A model generated the notes under the pieces. It was not told the DNA's origin and ran no database searches. It was given only the letters and a program-made list of their open reading frames with translations. From Hydractinia symbiolongicarpus (Eukaryota > Cnidaria > Hydrozoa > Anthoathecata > Hydractiniidae): a stretch of 64,000 bases of DNA. A program made the position numbers and the translations under genes. Where the stretch lies: the NCBI RefSeq assembly GCF_029227915.1, contig NC_079884.1:6016001-6080000 (forward strand). Direction: 5' to 3'. Below, piece after piece: positions 40,010 through 51,640 of this stretch (positions are counted from its first letter, which is position 1; every line of letters starts with the position of its first letter).

Positions 40010-40609
40010 TACTCACTGGGTACTTTCCTTGTATACTTTTGACTATACGGGCCGAGTCCGGGATTTACGGGAAATCGCGGGTTTTCGTTTGCCGGCGATT
40101 AAACTTCTTTTATTCTGCGTCTCATCAAAAATGAAAGCATTTTTAAAAACTACAAGTCTCATGGGCTTTAGTGGTGAAATAATAATTTAAATAATCGTTT
40201 GGGAAATGAGTTTACTCCCTGGGTACTTTCTTTGTATACTTTTGACTATACGGGCCGAGTCCGGGATTTACGGGAAATCGCGGGTTTTCGTTTGCCGGCG
40301 ATTAAACTTCTTTTATTCAGCGTCTCATCAAAAATGAAAACATTTTTAAAAACTACAAGTCTCATGGGCTTTAGTGGTGAAAAAATAATTCAAAAAATCG
40401 TTTGGGAAATTAGTTTACTCCCTGGGTACTTTCTTTGTATACTTTTGACTATACGGGCCGAGTCCGGGATTTACGGGAAATCGCAGGTTTTCCTTTGCCG
40501 GCGATTAAATTTCTTTTATTCAGCGTCTCATCAAAAATGAAAATATTTTTGAAAACTACAAGTCTCATGCGTTTTAGTGGTGAAAAAATAAATTAAAAAA
40601 TCGTTCGGG

Positions 40610-40791
40610 AAATGAGTTTACTCCCTGGGTACTATCTTTGTATACTTTTGATTTACGGGAAATCGCGGGTTTTCGTTTGCCGACGATTAAACTTCTATTA
40701 TTCTGCGTCTCATCAAAAATGAAAACATTTTTAAAAACTACAAGTCTCATGGGCTTTAGTGGTGAAATAATAATTTAAATAATCGTTTGGG
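40610..40791 (+). repeat. 182-bp monomer lacking the GC-rich hairpin (left arm)
   Basis: The same 21-bp deletion as near 33336, with the junction TTTTGA/TTTACGGG at 40651-40652. Its mirror in the right arm is at about 46740, so the deletion predates the inverted duplication. Confidence 0.85.
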
Positions 40792-40861
40792 AAATGAGTT
40801 TACTCCCTGGGTACTTTCTTTGTATACTTTTGACTATACGGACCGAGTCCGTGATTTACGG
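40791..40861 (+). repeat. Truncated monomer, 71 bp (left arm)
   Basis: The anchor GAAATGAGTTTACTCC at 40791 is followed only 71 bp later by the next anchor, GAAATGAGTTTATTC at 40862, so about 132 bp are missing. The deletion joins GATTTACG to GGAAATGAG, and both ends share GGAAAT, consistent with microhomology. The same truncation is present in the right arm near 46530-46600. Confidence 0.88.
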
Positions 40862-41721
40862 GAAATGAGTTTATTCACAGGGTACTTTCTTTGTATACAT
40901 TCGACTATACGGGCCAAGCCCATGATTTACGGGAAATCGCGGGTTTTCGTTTGCCGGCGTTTAAACCACTTTCATTAAGTGTCTCATCAAAAATGAAAAC
41001 ATTTCTGAAAACTACAAGTCTCATGCATTTTAGTGGTGAAAAAATAATTTAAAAATTCGTTCGGGAAATGAGTTTACTCACTGGGTACTTTCCTTGTATA
41101 CTTTTGACTATACGGGCCGAGTCCGGGATTTACGGGAAATCGCGGGTTTTCGTTTGCCGGCGATTAAACTTCTTTTATTCTGCGTCTCATCAAAAATGAA
41201 AACATTTTTGAAAACTGCAAGTCTCATGCGTTTTAGTGGGGAAAAGATAATTGAAAAAATTGTTTCGGAAATGAGTTTACTCACAGGGTACTTTCTTTGT
41301 ATACATTCGACTATACGGGCCAAGCCCGGGATTTACGGGAAATCGCGGGTTTTCGTTTGCCGGCAATTAAACTTCTTTTATTCAGCGTCTCATCAAAAAT
41401 GAAAACATTTTTAAAAACTACAAGTCTCATGGGCTTTAGTGGTGAAATAATAATTTAAAAAATCGTTCGGGAAATGAGTTTACACCCCGGGTACTTTCTT
41501 TGTATACTTTTGACTATACGGGCCGAGTCCGGGATTTACGGGAAATCGCAGGTTTTCGTTTGCCGGCTATTAAACTTCTTTTATTCAGCGTCTCACCAAA
41601 AATGAAAACATTTTTGAAAACTACAAGTCTCATGCGTTTTAGTGGTGAAAAAATAATTTAAAAAATCGTTCGAGAAATGAGTTTACTCCCTGGGTACTTT
41701 CTTTGTATACTTTTGACTATA

Positions 41722-41730
41722 CGATTGAGT
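41722..41730 (+). other. Probable deletion scar in the left arm
   Basis: TATACGATTGAGTCC replaces the usual TATACGGGCCGAGTCC, with one base lost and two or three changed. The comparison with the right arm places a four-monomer (about 813 bp) length step at this point. Confidence 0.65.
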
Positions 41731-42828
41731 CCGGGATTTACGGGAAATCGCGGGTTCTCGTTTGCCGGCGATTAAACTTCTTTTATTCAGCGTCTCATCA
41801 AAAATGAAAACATTTTTAAAAACTACAAGTCTCATGGGCTTTAGTGGTGAAAAAATAATTCAAAAAATCGTTTGGGAAATTAGTTTACTCCCTGGGTACT
41901 TTCTTTGTATACTTTTGACTATACGGGCCGAGTCCGGGATTTACGGGAAATCGCAGGTTTTCGTTTGCCGGCGATTAAGTTTCTTTTATTCAGCGTCTCA
42001 TCAAAAATGAAAATATTTTTGAAAACTACAAGTCTCATGCGTTTTAGTGGTGAAAAAATAAATTAAAAAATCGTTCGGGAAATGAGTTTACTCCCTGGGT
42101 ACTATCTTTGTATACTTTTGACTATACGGGCCAAGCCCGGGATTTACGGGAAATCTCGGGTTTTCGTTTGCCGGCGATTAAACCTCTTTCATTAAGCGTC
42201 TCATCAAAAATGAAAACATTTTTGAAAACTACAAGTCTCATGCGTTTTACTGTTGAAAAAATAAATTAAAAAATCGTTCTGGAAATGAGTTTACTCACAG
42301 GGTACTTTCTTTGTATACATTCGACTATACGGGCCAAGCCCGGGATTTACGGGAAATCGCGGGTTTTCGTTTGCCGGCGATTAAACCTGTTTCATTAAGG
42401 GTCTCTTCAAAAATGAAAACATTTTCGAACACTACAAGTCTCATGCGTTTTAGTGATGAAAAAAAAATTTAAAAAATCGTTCGGGAAATGAGTTTACTCC
42501 CTGGGTACTTTCTTTGTATACATTCGACTATACGGGCCAAGCCCGGGATTTACGGGAAATCGCGGGATTTCGTTTGCCGGCGATTAAACCTCTTTTATTA
42601 AGCCTCTCATCAAAAATGAAAACATTTTTGAAAACTGCAAGTCTCATGCGTTTTAGTGGTGAAAAGATAATTGAAAAAATCGTTTCGGAAATGAGTTTAC
42701 TCACAGGGTACTTTCTTTGTATACATTCGACTATACGGGCCAAGCCCGGGATGTACGGGAAATCGCGGGTTTTTGTTTGCCGGCGATTAAACAACTTTCA
42801 TTAAGCGTCTCATCAAAAATGAAAACAT

Positions 42829-43547
42829 TTCTGAAAACTACAAGTCTCATGCGTTTTAGTGGTGAAAATTAATTTAAAAAATCGTTCGGGAAATGAGTTT
42901 ACTCCCTGGGTACTTTCTTTGTATACTTTTGACTATACGGGCCGAGTCCGGGATTTACGGGAAGTTGCGGGTTTTCGTTTGCCGGCGATTAAACAACTTT
43001 CATTAAGCGTCTCATCAAAAATGAAAACATTTCTGAAAACTACAAGTCTCATGCGTTTTAGTGGTGAAAATTAATTTAAAAAATCGTTCGGGAAATGAGT
43101 TTACTCCCTGGGTACTTTCTTTGTATACTTTTGACTATACGGGCCGAGTCCGGGATTTACGGGAAGTCGCGGGTTTTCGTTTGCCGGCAATTAAACTTCT
43201 TTTATTCAGCGTCTCATCAAAAATAAAAACATTTTTGAAAACTAAAAGTCTCAAGCGTTTTAGTGGTGAAAAGATAATTTAAAAAATCGTTTTGGAAATG
43301 AGTTTACTCACAACGTTTTTTATTTGTATACATTCGACTATACGGGCCAAGCCCGGGATTTACGGGAAATCGCGGGTTTTCGTTTGCCGGCGATTAAACC
43401 ACTTTCATTAAGCTTCTCATCAAAAATGAAAACATTTCTGAAAACTACAAGTCTCATGCATTTTAGTGGTGAAAAAATAATTTAAAAATTCGTTCGGAAA
43501 ATTAGTTTACTCACTGGGTACTTTCCTTGTATACTTTTGACTATACT
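42829..43547. repeat. Spacer between the inverted arms (719 bp of satellite)
   Basis: About 3.5 monomers in + orientation lie between the end of the left arm and the first base of the right arm. It includes two nearly identical GAAAATTAATTT-type monomers 202 bp apart (42859 and 43061). One monomer has a cluster of five substitutions at 43313-43322. The last monomer is broken off after GACTATAC at 43546. A single T at 43547 fits neither side. Confidence 0.85.
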
Positions 43548-43548
43548 A
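43546..43548. other. Orientation-switch breakpoint
   Basis: Left of 43546 the sequence is a + monomer ending in CTTTTGACTATAC, where GGGCC should follow. From 43548 it reads ATGTTTTCATTTTTGATGAG, the reverse complement of the AT-rich hairpin region. The single T at 43547 is an untemplated base or a substitution. The left break is one base into the GC-rich hairpin stem, and the right break is inside the 3' stem of the AT-rich hairpin. Confidence 0.9.
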
Positions 43549-46529
43549 TGTTTTCATTTTTGATGAGACGCTTAATGAAAGTTGTTTAATCGCCGGCAAA
43601 CAAAAACCCGCGATTTCCCGTAAATCCCGGGCTTGGCCTGTATAGTCGAATGTATACAAAGAAAGTACCCTGTGAGTAAACTCATTTCCGAAACAATTTT
43701 TTCAATTATCTTTTCACCACTAAAACGCATGAGACTTGCAGTTTTCAAAAATGTTTTCATTTTTGATGAGAGGCTTAATAAAAGAGGTTTAATCGCCGGC
43801 AAACGAAATCCCGCGATTTCCCGTAAATCCCGGGCTTGGCCCGTATAGTCGAATGTATACAAAGAAAGTACCCAGGGAGTAAACTCATTTCCCGAACGAT
43901 TTTTTAAATTTTTTTTTCACCACTAAAACGCATGAGACTTGTAGTTTTCGAAAATGTTTTCATTTTTGATGAGACCCTTAATGAAACAGGTTTAATCGCC
44001 GGCAAACGAAAACCCGCGATTTCCCGTAAATCCCGGGCTTGGCCCGTATAGTCGAATGTATACAAAGAAAGTACCCTGTGAGTAAACTCATTTCCAGAAC
44101 GATTTTTTAATTTATTTTTTTAACACTAAAACGCATGAGACTTGTAGTTTTCAAAAATGTTTTCATTTTTGATGAGACGCTTAATGAAAGAGGTTTAATC
44201 GCCGGCAAACGAAGACCCGAGATTTCCCGTAAATCCCGGGCTTGGCCCGTATAGTCAAAAGTATACAAAGATAGTACCCAGGGAGTAAACTCATTTCCCG
44301 AACGATTTTTTAATTTATTTTTTCACCACTAAAACGCATGAGACTTGTAGTTTTCAAAAATGTTTTCATTTTTAATGAGACGCTGAATAAAAGAAATTTA
44401 ATCGCCGGCAAACGAAAACCTGCGATTTCCCGTAAATCCCGGACTCGGCCCGTATAGTCAAAAGTATACAAAGAAAGTACCCAGGGAGTAAACTAATTTC
44501 CCAAACGATTTTTTGAATTATTTTTTCACCACTAAAGCCCATGAGACTTGTAGTTTTTAAAAATGTTTTCATTTTTGATGAGACGCTGAATAAAAGAAGT
44601 TTAATCGCGGGCAAACGAAAACCCGCGATTTCCCGTAAATCCCGGACTCGGCCCGTATAGTCAAAAGTATAGAAAGAAAGTACCCAGGGAGTAAACTCAT
44701 TTCCCAAACGATTATTTAAATTATTATTTCACCACTAAAGCCCATGAGACTTGTAGTTTTTAAAAATGTTTTCATTTTTGATGAGACGCAGAATAAAAGA
44801 AGTTTAATCGCCGGCAAACGAAAACCCGCGATTTCCCGTAAATCCCGGACTCGGCCCGTATAGTCAAAAGTATACAAGGAAAGTACCCAGTGAGTAAACT
44901 CATTTCCCGAACGAATTTTTAATTTATTTTTTCAACACTAAAATGCATGAGACTTGTAGTTTTCAGAAATGTTTTCATTTTTGATGATACGCTTAATGAA
45001 AGTGGTTTAATCGCCGGCAAACGAAAACCCGCGATTTCCCGTAAATCCCGGGCTTGGCCCGTATAGTCGAATGTATACAAAGAAAGTACCCTGTGAATAA
45101 ACTCATTTCCAAAACGATTTTTTAAATTATCTTTTCACCACTAAAACGCTTGAGACTTGTAGTTTTCAAAAATGTTTTTATTTTTGATGAGACGCTGAAT
45201 AAAAGAAGTTTAATCGCCGGCAAACGAAAACCCGCCATTTCCCGTAAACCCCGGACTCGGCCCGCATAGTCAAAAGTATACAAAGAAAGTACCCAGGGAG
45301 TAAACTCATTTCCCGAACGATTTTTTAAATTATTTTTTCACCACTAAAACGCATGAGAGTTGTAGTTTTCAAAAATGTTTTCATTTTTGATGAGACGCTT
45401 AATGAAAGAGGTTTAATCGCCGGTAAACGAAAACCCGCGACTTCCCGTAAATCCCGGACTCGGCCCGTATAGTCAAAAGTATACAAAGAAAGTACCCAGG
45501 GAGTAAACTCATTTCTCGAACGATTTTTTAAATTATTTTTTCACCACTAAAACGCATGAGACTTGTAGTTTTCAGAAATGTTTTCATTTTTGGTGAGACG
45601 CTGAATAAAAGAAGTTTAATAGCCGGCAAACGAAAACCTGCGATTTCCCGTAAATCCCGGACTCGGCCCGTATAGTCAAAAGTATACAAAGAAAGTGCCC
45701 GGGGTGTAAACTCATTTCCCGAACGATTTTTTAAATTATTATTTCACCACTAAAGCCCATGAGACTTGTAGTTTTTAAAAATGTTTTCATTTTTGATGAG
45801 ACGCTGAATAAAAGAAGTTTAATTGCCGGCAAACGAAAACACGCGACTTCCCGTAAATCCCGGACTCGGCCCGTATAGTCAAAAGTATACAAAGAAAGTA
45901 CCCAGGGAGTAATCTCATTTCCCGAACGATTTTTTAAATTAATTTTCACCACTAAATTGCATGAGACTTGTAGTTTTCAGAAATGTTTTTATTTTTGATG
46001 AGACGCTTAATGAAAGTTGTTTAATCGCCGGCCAACAAAAACCCGCGATTTCCCGTAAATCCCGGGCTTGGCCCGTATAGTCGAATGTATACAAAGAAAG
46101 TACCCTGTGAGTAAACTCATTTCCGAAACGATTTTTTCAATTATCTTTTCACCACTAAAACGCATGAGACTTGCAGTTTTCAAAAATGTTTTCATTTTTG
46201 ATGAGACGCAGAATAAAAGAAGTTTAATCGCCGGCAAACGAAAACCCGCGATTTCCCGTAAATCCCGGACTCGGCCCGTATAGTCAAAAGTATACAAGGA
46301 AAGTACCCAGTGAGTAAACTCATTTCCCGAACGAATTTTTAAATTATTTTTTCACCACTAAAACGCATGAGACTTGCAGTTTTCAAAAATGTTTTCATTT
46401 TTGATGAGACGCTTAATGAAAGTGGTTTAATCGCCGGCAAACGAAAACCCGCGATTTCCCGTAAATCCCGGGCTTGGCCCGTATAGTCGAATGTATACAA
46501 AGAAAGTACCCTGTGAATAAACTCATTTC

Positions 46530-46600
46530 CCGTAAATCCCGGACTCGGCCCGTATAGTCAAAAGTATACAAAGAAATTACCCAGGGAGTAAACTCATTTC
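46530..46600 (-). repeat. Truncated monomer, 71 bp (right arm mirror)
   Basis: Mirror of 40791-40861: CTCATTTCCCGTAAATCCCG joins the two anchors in the reverse strand. This is shared evidence that the arms descend from one duplicated segment. Confidence 0.85.
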
Positions 46601-46735
46601 CCAAACGATTATTTAAATTATTATTTCACCACTAAAGCCCATGAGACTTGTAGTTTTTAAAAATGTTTTCATTTTTGATGAGACGCAGAATAATAGAAGT
46701 TTAATCGTCGGCAAACGAAAACCCGTGATTTCCCG

Positions 46736-46745
46736 TAAATCAAAA
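46736..46745 (-). repeat. Hairpin-deletion junction (right arm)
   Basis: GTAAAT joins directly to CAAAAGTATAC at 46740/46741, the reverse-complement form of the 21-bp hairpin deletion. It mirrors 40651 (coordinate sum 87391). Confidence 0.85.
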
Positions 46746-47612
46746 GTATACAAAGATAGTACCCAGGGAGTAAACTCATTTCCCGAACGATTTTTTAATT
46801 TATTTTTTCACCACTAAAACGCATGAGACTTGTAGTTTTCAAAAATGTTTTCATTTTTGATGAGACGCTGAATAAAAGAAATTTAATCGCCGGCAAACGA
46901 AAACCTGCGATTTCCCGTAAATCCCGTACTCGGCCCGTATAGTCAAAAGTATACAAAGAAAGTACCCAGGGAGTAAAATAATTACCCAAACGATTTTTTG
47001 AAATATTCTTTCACCACTAAAGCCTATGACACTTGCAGTTTTTAAAAATGTTTTCATTTTTGATGAGACGCTGAATAAAAGAAGTTTAATCGCCGGCAAA
47101 CGAAAACCCGCGATTTCCCGTAAATCCCGGACTCGGCCCGTATAGTCAAAAGTATACAAAGAAAGTACCCAGGGAGTAAACTCATTTCCCAAACGATTAT
47201 TTAAATTATTATTTCACCACTAAAGCCCATGAGACTTGTAGTTTTTAAAAATGTTTTCATTTTTGATGAGACGCAGAATAAAAGAAGTTTAATCGCCGGC
47301 AAACGAAAACCCGCGATTTCCCGTAAATGCCGGACTCGGCCCGTATAGTCTAAAGTATACAAGGAAAGTACCCAGTGAGTAAACTCATTTCCCGAACGAA
47401 TTTTTAAATTATTTTTTCACCACTAAAATGCATGAGACTTGTAGTTTTCAGAAATGTTTTCATTTTTGATGAGACGCTTAATGAAAGTGGTTTAATCGCC
47501 GGCAAACGAAAACCCGCGATTTCCCGTAAATCCCGGGCTTGGCCCGTATAGTCGAATGTATACAAAGAAAGTACCCTGTGAATAAACTCATTTCCAAAAC
47601 GATTTTTTAAAT

Positions 47613-48828
47613 TATCTTTTCACCACTAAAACGCTTGAGACTTGTAGTTTTCAAAAATGTTTTTATTTTTGATGAGACGCTGGATAAAAGAAGTTTAATC
47701 GCCGGCAAACGAAAACCTGCCATTTCCCGTAAACCCCGGACTCGGCCCGAATAGTCAAAAGTATACAAAGAAAGTACCCTGTGAGTAAACTCATTTCCCG
47801 AACGATTTTTTAAATTAATTTTCACCACTAAAACGCATGAGACTTGCAGTTTTTAAAAATGTTTTCATTTTTGATGAGACGCTTAATGAAAGAGGTTTAA
47901 TAGCCGGAAAACAAAAACCTGCGATTTCCCGTAAGTCCCGGACTCGGCCCGTATAGTCAAAAGTATACAAAGAAAGTACCCTGTGAGTAAACTCATTTCT
48001 GAAACGATTTTTTCAATTATCTTTTCACCACTAAAACGCATGAGACTTGCAGTTTTCAAAAATGTTTTTATTTTTGATGAGACGCAGAATAAAAGAAGTT
48101 TAATCGCCGGCAAACGAAAACCCGCGATTTCCCGTAAATCCCGGACTCGGCCCGTATAGTCAAAAGTATACAAGGAAAGTACCCAGTGAGTAAACTCATT
48201 TCCCAAACGAATTTTTAAATTATCTTTTCACCACTAAAACGCTTGAGACTTGTAGTTTTCAAAAATGTTTTTATTTTTGATGAGACGCTGGATAAAAGAA
48301 GTTTAATCGCCGGCAAACGAAAACCTGCCATTTCCCGTAAACCCCGGACTCGGCCCGAATAGTCAAAAGTATACAAAGAAAGTACCCTGTGAGTAAACTC
48401 ATTTCCCGAACGATTTTTTAAATTAATTTTCACCACTAAAACGCATGAGACTTGCAGTTTTTAAAAATGTTTTCATTTTTGATGAGACGCTTAATGAAAG
48501 AGGTTTAATAGCCGGAAAACAAAAACCTGCGATTTCCCGTAAGTCCCGGACTCGGCCCGTATAGTCAAAAGTATACAAAGAAAGTACCCTGTGAGTAAAC
48601 TCATTTCTGAAACGATTTTTTCAATTATCTTTTCACCACTAAAACGCATGAGACTTGCAGTTTTCAAAAATGTTTTTATTTTTGATGAGACGCAGAATAA
48701 AAGAAGTTTAATCGCCGGCAAACGAAAACCCGCGATTTCCCGTAAATCCCGGACTCGGCCCGTATAGTCAAAAGTATACAAGGAAAGTACCCAGTGAGTA
48801 AACTCATTTCCCAAACGAATTTTTAAAT
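47613..48828 (-). repeat. Tandem 3-monomer duplication (608 bp), two copies
   Basis: Sequence from about 47613 recurs at about 48221 with a 608-bp offset and appears nearly identical by eye. Shared markers are GACGCTGGATAAAAG, CCGGAAAACAAAAACC and CCCGAATAGTC. Related single monomers with CCCGAATAGTC occur again near 49570 and 50585. Confidence 0.85.
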
Positions 48829-50830
48829 TATTTTTTCACCACTAAAATGCATGAGACTTGTAGTTTTCAGAAATGTTTTCATTTTTGATGAGACGCTTAA
48901 TGAAAGTGGTTTAATCGCCGGCAAACGAAAACCCGCGATTTCCCGTAAATCCCGGGCTTGGCCCATATAGTCGAATGTATACAAAGAAAGTACCCTGTGA
49001 ATAAACTCATTTTCAAAACGATTTTTTAAATTATCTTTTCACCACTAAAACGCTTGAGACTTGTAGTTTTCAAAAATGTTTTTATTTTTGATGAGACGCT
49101 GAATAAAAGAAGTTTAATCGCCGGCAAACGAAAACCCGCGATTTCCCGTAAATCCCGGGCTTGGCCCGTATAGTCGAATGTATACAAAGAAAGTACCCTG
49201 TGAATAAACTCATTTCCAAAACGATTTTTTAAATTATTTTTTCACCACTAAAATGCATGAGACTTGTAGTTTTCAGAAATGTTTTCATTTTTGATGAGAC
49301 GCTTAATGAAAGTGGTTTAATCGCCGGCAAACGAAAACCTGCGATTTCCCGTAAATCCCGGGCTTGGCCCGTATAGTCGAATGTATACAAAGAAAGTACC
49401 CTGTGAATAAACTCATTTCCAAAACGATTTTTTAAATTATCTTTTCACCACTAAAACGCTTGAGACTTGTAGTTTTCAAAAATGTTTTTATTTTTGATGA
49501 GACGCTGGATAAAAGAAGTTTAATCGCCGGCAAACGAAAACCTGCCATTTCCCGTAAACCCCGGACTCGGCCCGAATAGTCAAAAGTATACAAAGAAAGT
49601 ACCCAGGGAGTAAACTCATTTCCCGAACGATTTTTTAAATTAATTTTCACCACTAAAACGCATGAGACTTGCAGTTTTTAAAAATGTTTTCATTTTTGAT
49701 GAGACGCTTAATGAAAGAGGTTTAATAGCCGGAAAACGAAAACCTGCGATTTCCCGTAAGTCCCGGACTCGGCCCGTATAGTCAAAAGTATACAAAGAAA
49801 GTACCCTGTGAGTAAACTCATTTCTGAAACGATTTTTTCAATTATCTTTTCACCACTAAAACGCATGAGACTTGCAGTTTTCAAAAATGTTTTTATTTTT
49901 GATGAGACGCAGAATAAAAGAAGTTTAATCGCCGGCAAACGAAAACCCGCGATTTCCCGTAAATCCCGGACTCGGCCCGTATAGTCAAAAGTATACAAGG
50001 AAAGTACCCAGTGAGTAAACTCATTTCCCGAACGAATTTTTAAATTATTTTTTCACCACTAAAATGCATGAGACTTGTAGTTTTCAGAAATGTTTTCATT
50101 TTTGATGAGACGCTTAATGAAAGTGGTTTAATCGCCGGCAAACGAAAACCCGCGATTTCCCGTAAATCCCGGGCTTGGCCCGTATAGTCGAATGTATACA
50201 AAGAAAGTACCCTGTGAATAAACTCATTTTCAAAACGATTTTTTAAATTATCTTTTCACCACTAAAACGCTTGAGACTTGTAGTTTTCAAAAATGTTTTT
50301 ATTTTTGATGAGACGCTGAATAAAAGAAGTTTAATCGCCGGCAAACGAAAACCCGCGATTTCCCGTAAATCCCGGGCTTGGCCCGTATAGTCGAATGTAT
50401 ACAAAGAAAGTACCCTGTGAATAAACTCATTTCCAAAACGATTTTTTAAATTATCTTTTCACCACTAAAACGCTTGAGACTTGTAGTTTTCAAAAATGTT
50501 TTTATTTTTGATGAGACGCTGAATAAAAGAAGTTTAATCGCCGGCAAACGAAAACCTGCCATTTCCCGTAAACCCCGGACTCGGCCCGAATAGTCAAAAG
50601 TATACAAAGAAAGTACCCAGGGAGTAAACTCATTTCCCGAACGATTCTTTAAATTAATTTTCACCACTAAAACGCATGAGACTTGCAGTTTTCAAAAATG
50701 TTTTCATTTTTGATGAGACGCTTAATGAAAGAGGTTTAATCGCCGGTAAACGAAAACCCGCGACTTCCCGTAAATCCCGGACTCGGCCCGTATAGTCAAA
50801 AGTATACAAAGAAAGTACCCAGGGAGTAAA
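48829..50830 (-). repeat. Satellite with ~5-monomer spacing
   Basis: The CCCGAATAGTC-type monomers at 49432-49653 and 50446-50667 are 1014 bp apart (five monomers). Two CTTGAGACTTG monomers each followed by an ATGTATAC monomer recur at about 49040 and 50265. All sequence is recognisable monomer. Confidence 0.75.
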
Positions 50831-51640
50831 CTCATTTCTCGAACGACTTTTTAAATTATTTTTTCACCACTAAAACGCATGAGACTTGTAGTTTTCAAAA
50901 ATGTTTTCATTTTTGGTGAGACGCTGAATGAAAGAAGTTTAATAGCCGGAAAACGAAAACCTGCGATTTCCCGTAAGTCCCGGACTCGGCCCGTATAGTC
51001 AAAAGTATACAAAGAAAGTACCCTGTGAGTAAACTCATTTCTGAAACGATTTTTTCAATTATCTTTTCACCACTAAAACGCATGAGACTTGCAGTTTTCA
51101 AAAATGTTTTTATTTTTGATGAGACGCAGAATAAAAGAAGTTTAATCGCCGGCAAACGAAATCCCGCGATTTCCCGTAAATCCCGGACTCGGCCCGTATA
51201 GTCAAAAGTATACAAAGAAAGTACCCAGGGAGTAAACTCATTTCTCGAACGACTTTTTAAATTATTTTTTCACCACTAAAACGCATGAGACTTGTAGTTT
51301 TCAAAAATGTTTTCATTTTTGGTGAGACGCTGAATGAAAGAAGTTTAATAGCCGGAAAACGAAAACCTGCGATTTCCCGTAAGTCCCGGACTCGGCCCGT
51401 ATAGTCAAAAGTATACAAAGAAAGTACCCTGTGAGTAAACTCATTTCTGAAACGATTTTTTCAATTATCTTTTCACCACTAAAACGCATGAGACTTGCAG
51501 TTTTCAAAAATGTTTTTATTTTTGATGAGACGCAGAATAAAAGAAGTTTAATCGCCGGCAAACGAAATCCCGCGATTTCCCGTAAATCCCGGACTCGGCC
51601 CGTATAGTCAAAAGTATACAAGGAAAGTACCCAGTGAGTA
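50830..51640 (-). repeat. Tandem 2-monomer duplication (406 bp)
   Basis: The block with GAACGACTTTTTAAATT, GGTGAGACGCTGAATGAAAG and CCGGAAAACGAAAACC at about 50841 recurs at about 51247, an offset of 406 bp. Both copies carry the private AACGAAATCCCGCG variant (about 51150/51560). Confidence 0.85.

Larger units (their letters stand above)
39620..42828 (+). repeat. Left arm of an inverted duplication
   Basis: Reverse-complement match to 43548-47770. Coordinates sum to 86376 near the centre (42828/43548, 42401/43975, 42002/44374). They sum to 87391 further out (40199/47192, 40787/46604, 41094/46297). The step arises because the right arm carries about five more monomers. Private variants are shared: AAGGGTCTC (about 42398), ACATTTTCGAA (about 42419), GTGATGAAAAAAAAA (about 42445; GTG followed by nine A in the mirror), the 21-bp deletion at 40651 and the truncated monomer at 40791. 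Over about 350 bp next to the spacer I count three differences. The outer limit, near 39620, is approximate. Confidence 0.88.
1..43546 (+). repeat. Satellite array, ~203-bp monomer, forward orientation
   Basis: About 215 head-to-tail copies of one monomer. Successive anchors of the form TCGTTCGGGAAATGAG sit at 21, 224, 427 and so on, and recur every 202-203 bp up to the orientation flip. Each monomer reads in order: an A-rich tract, the anchor, a block CTCCCTGGGTAC or CTCACAGGGTAC, GTATAC, a GC-rich hairpin, GATTTACGGGAAATCGCGGG, TTTGCCGGCGATTAAAC, an AT-rich hairpin, and CTCATGCGTTTTAGTGGTG. Variants are block-like and shared between distant monomers, as expected for unequal exchange and gene conversion. 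There is no unique sequence longer than a few tens of bases. The orientation label is arbitrary. Satellite nature is certain; centromeric location is inference. Confidence 0.98.
43548..47770 (-). repeat. Right arm of the inverted duplication
   Basis: Partner of 39620-42828, about 1015 bp longer. Four extra monomers lie at about 44655-45500 and one more at about 45.7-46.0 kb. The mirrored position of the four-monomer step in the left arm (41722-41730) has an abnormal hairpin, ACGATTGAGTCC. This suggests that the left arm lost these monomers, not that the right arm gained them. Homology fades beyond about 47760, where the CACAGGG block on this side faces CACTGGG in the mirror. Confidence 0.85.

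Noticed and set aside
42829-43547. A mobile element or unique insert between the inverted arms
   Set aside because: The spacer is entirely satellite monomer in + orientation; it has no terminal repeats, target-site duplication or coding sequence.
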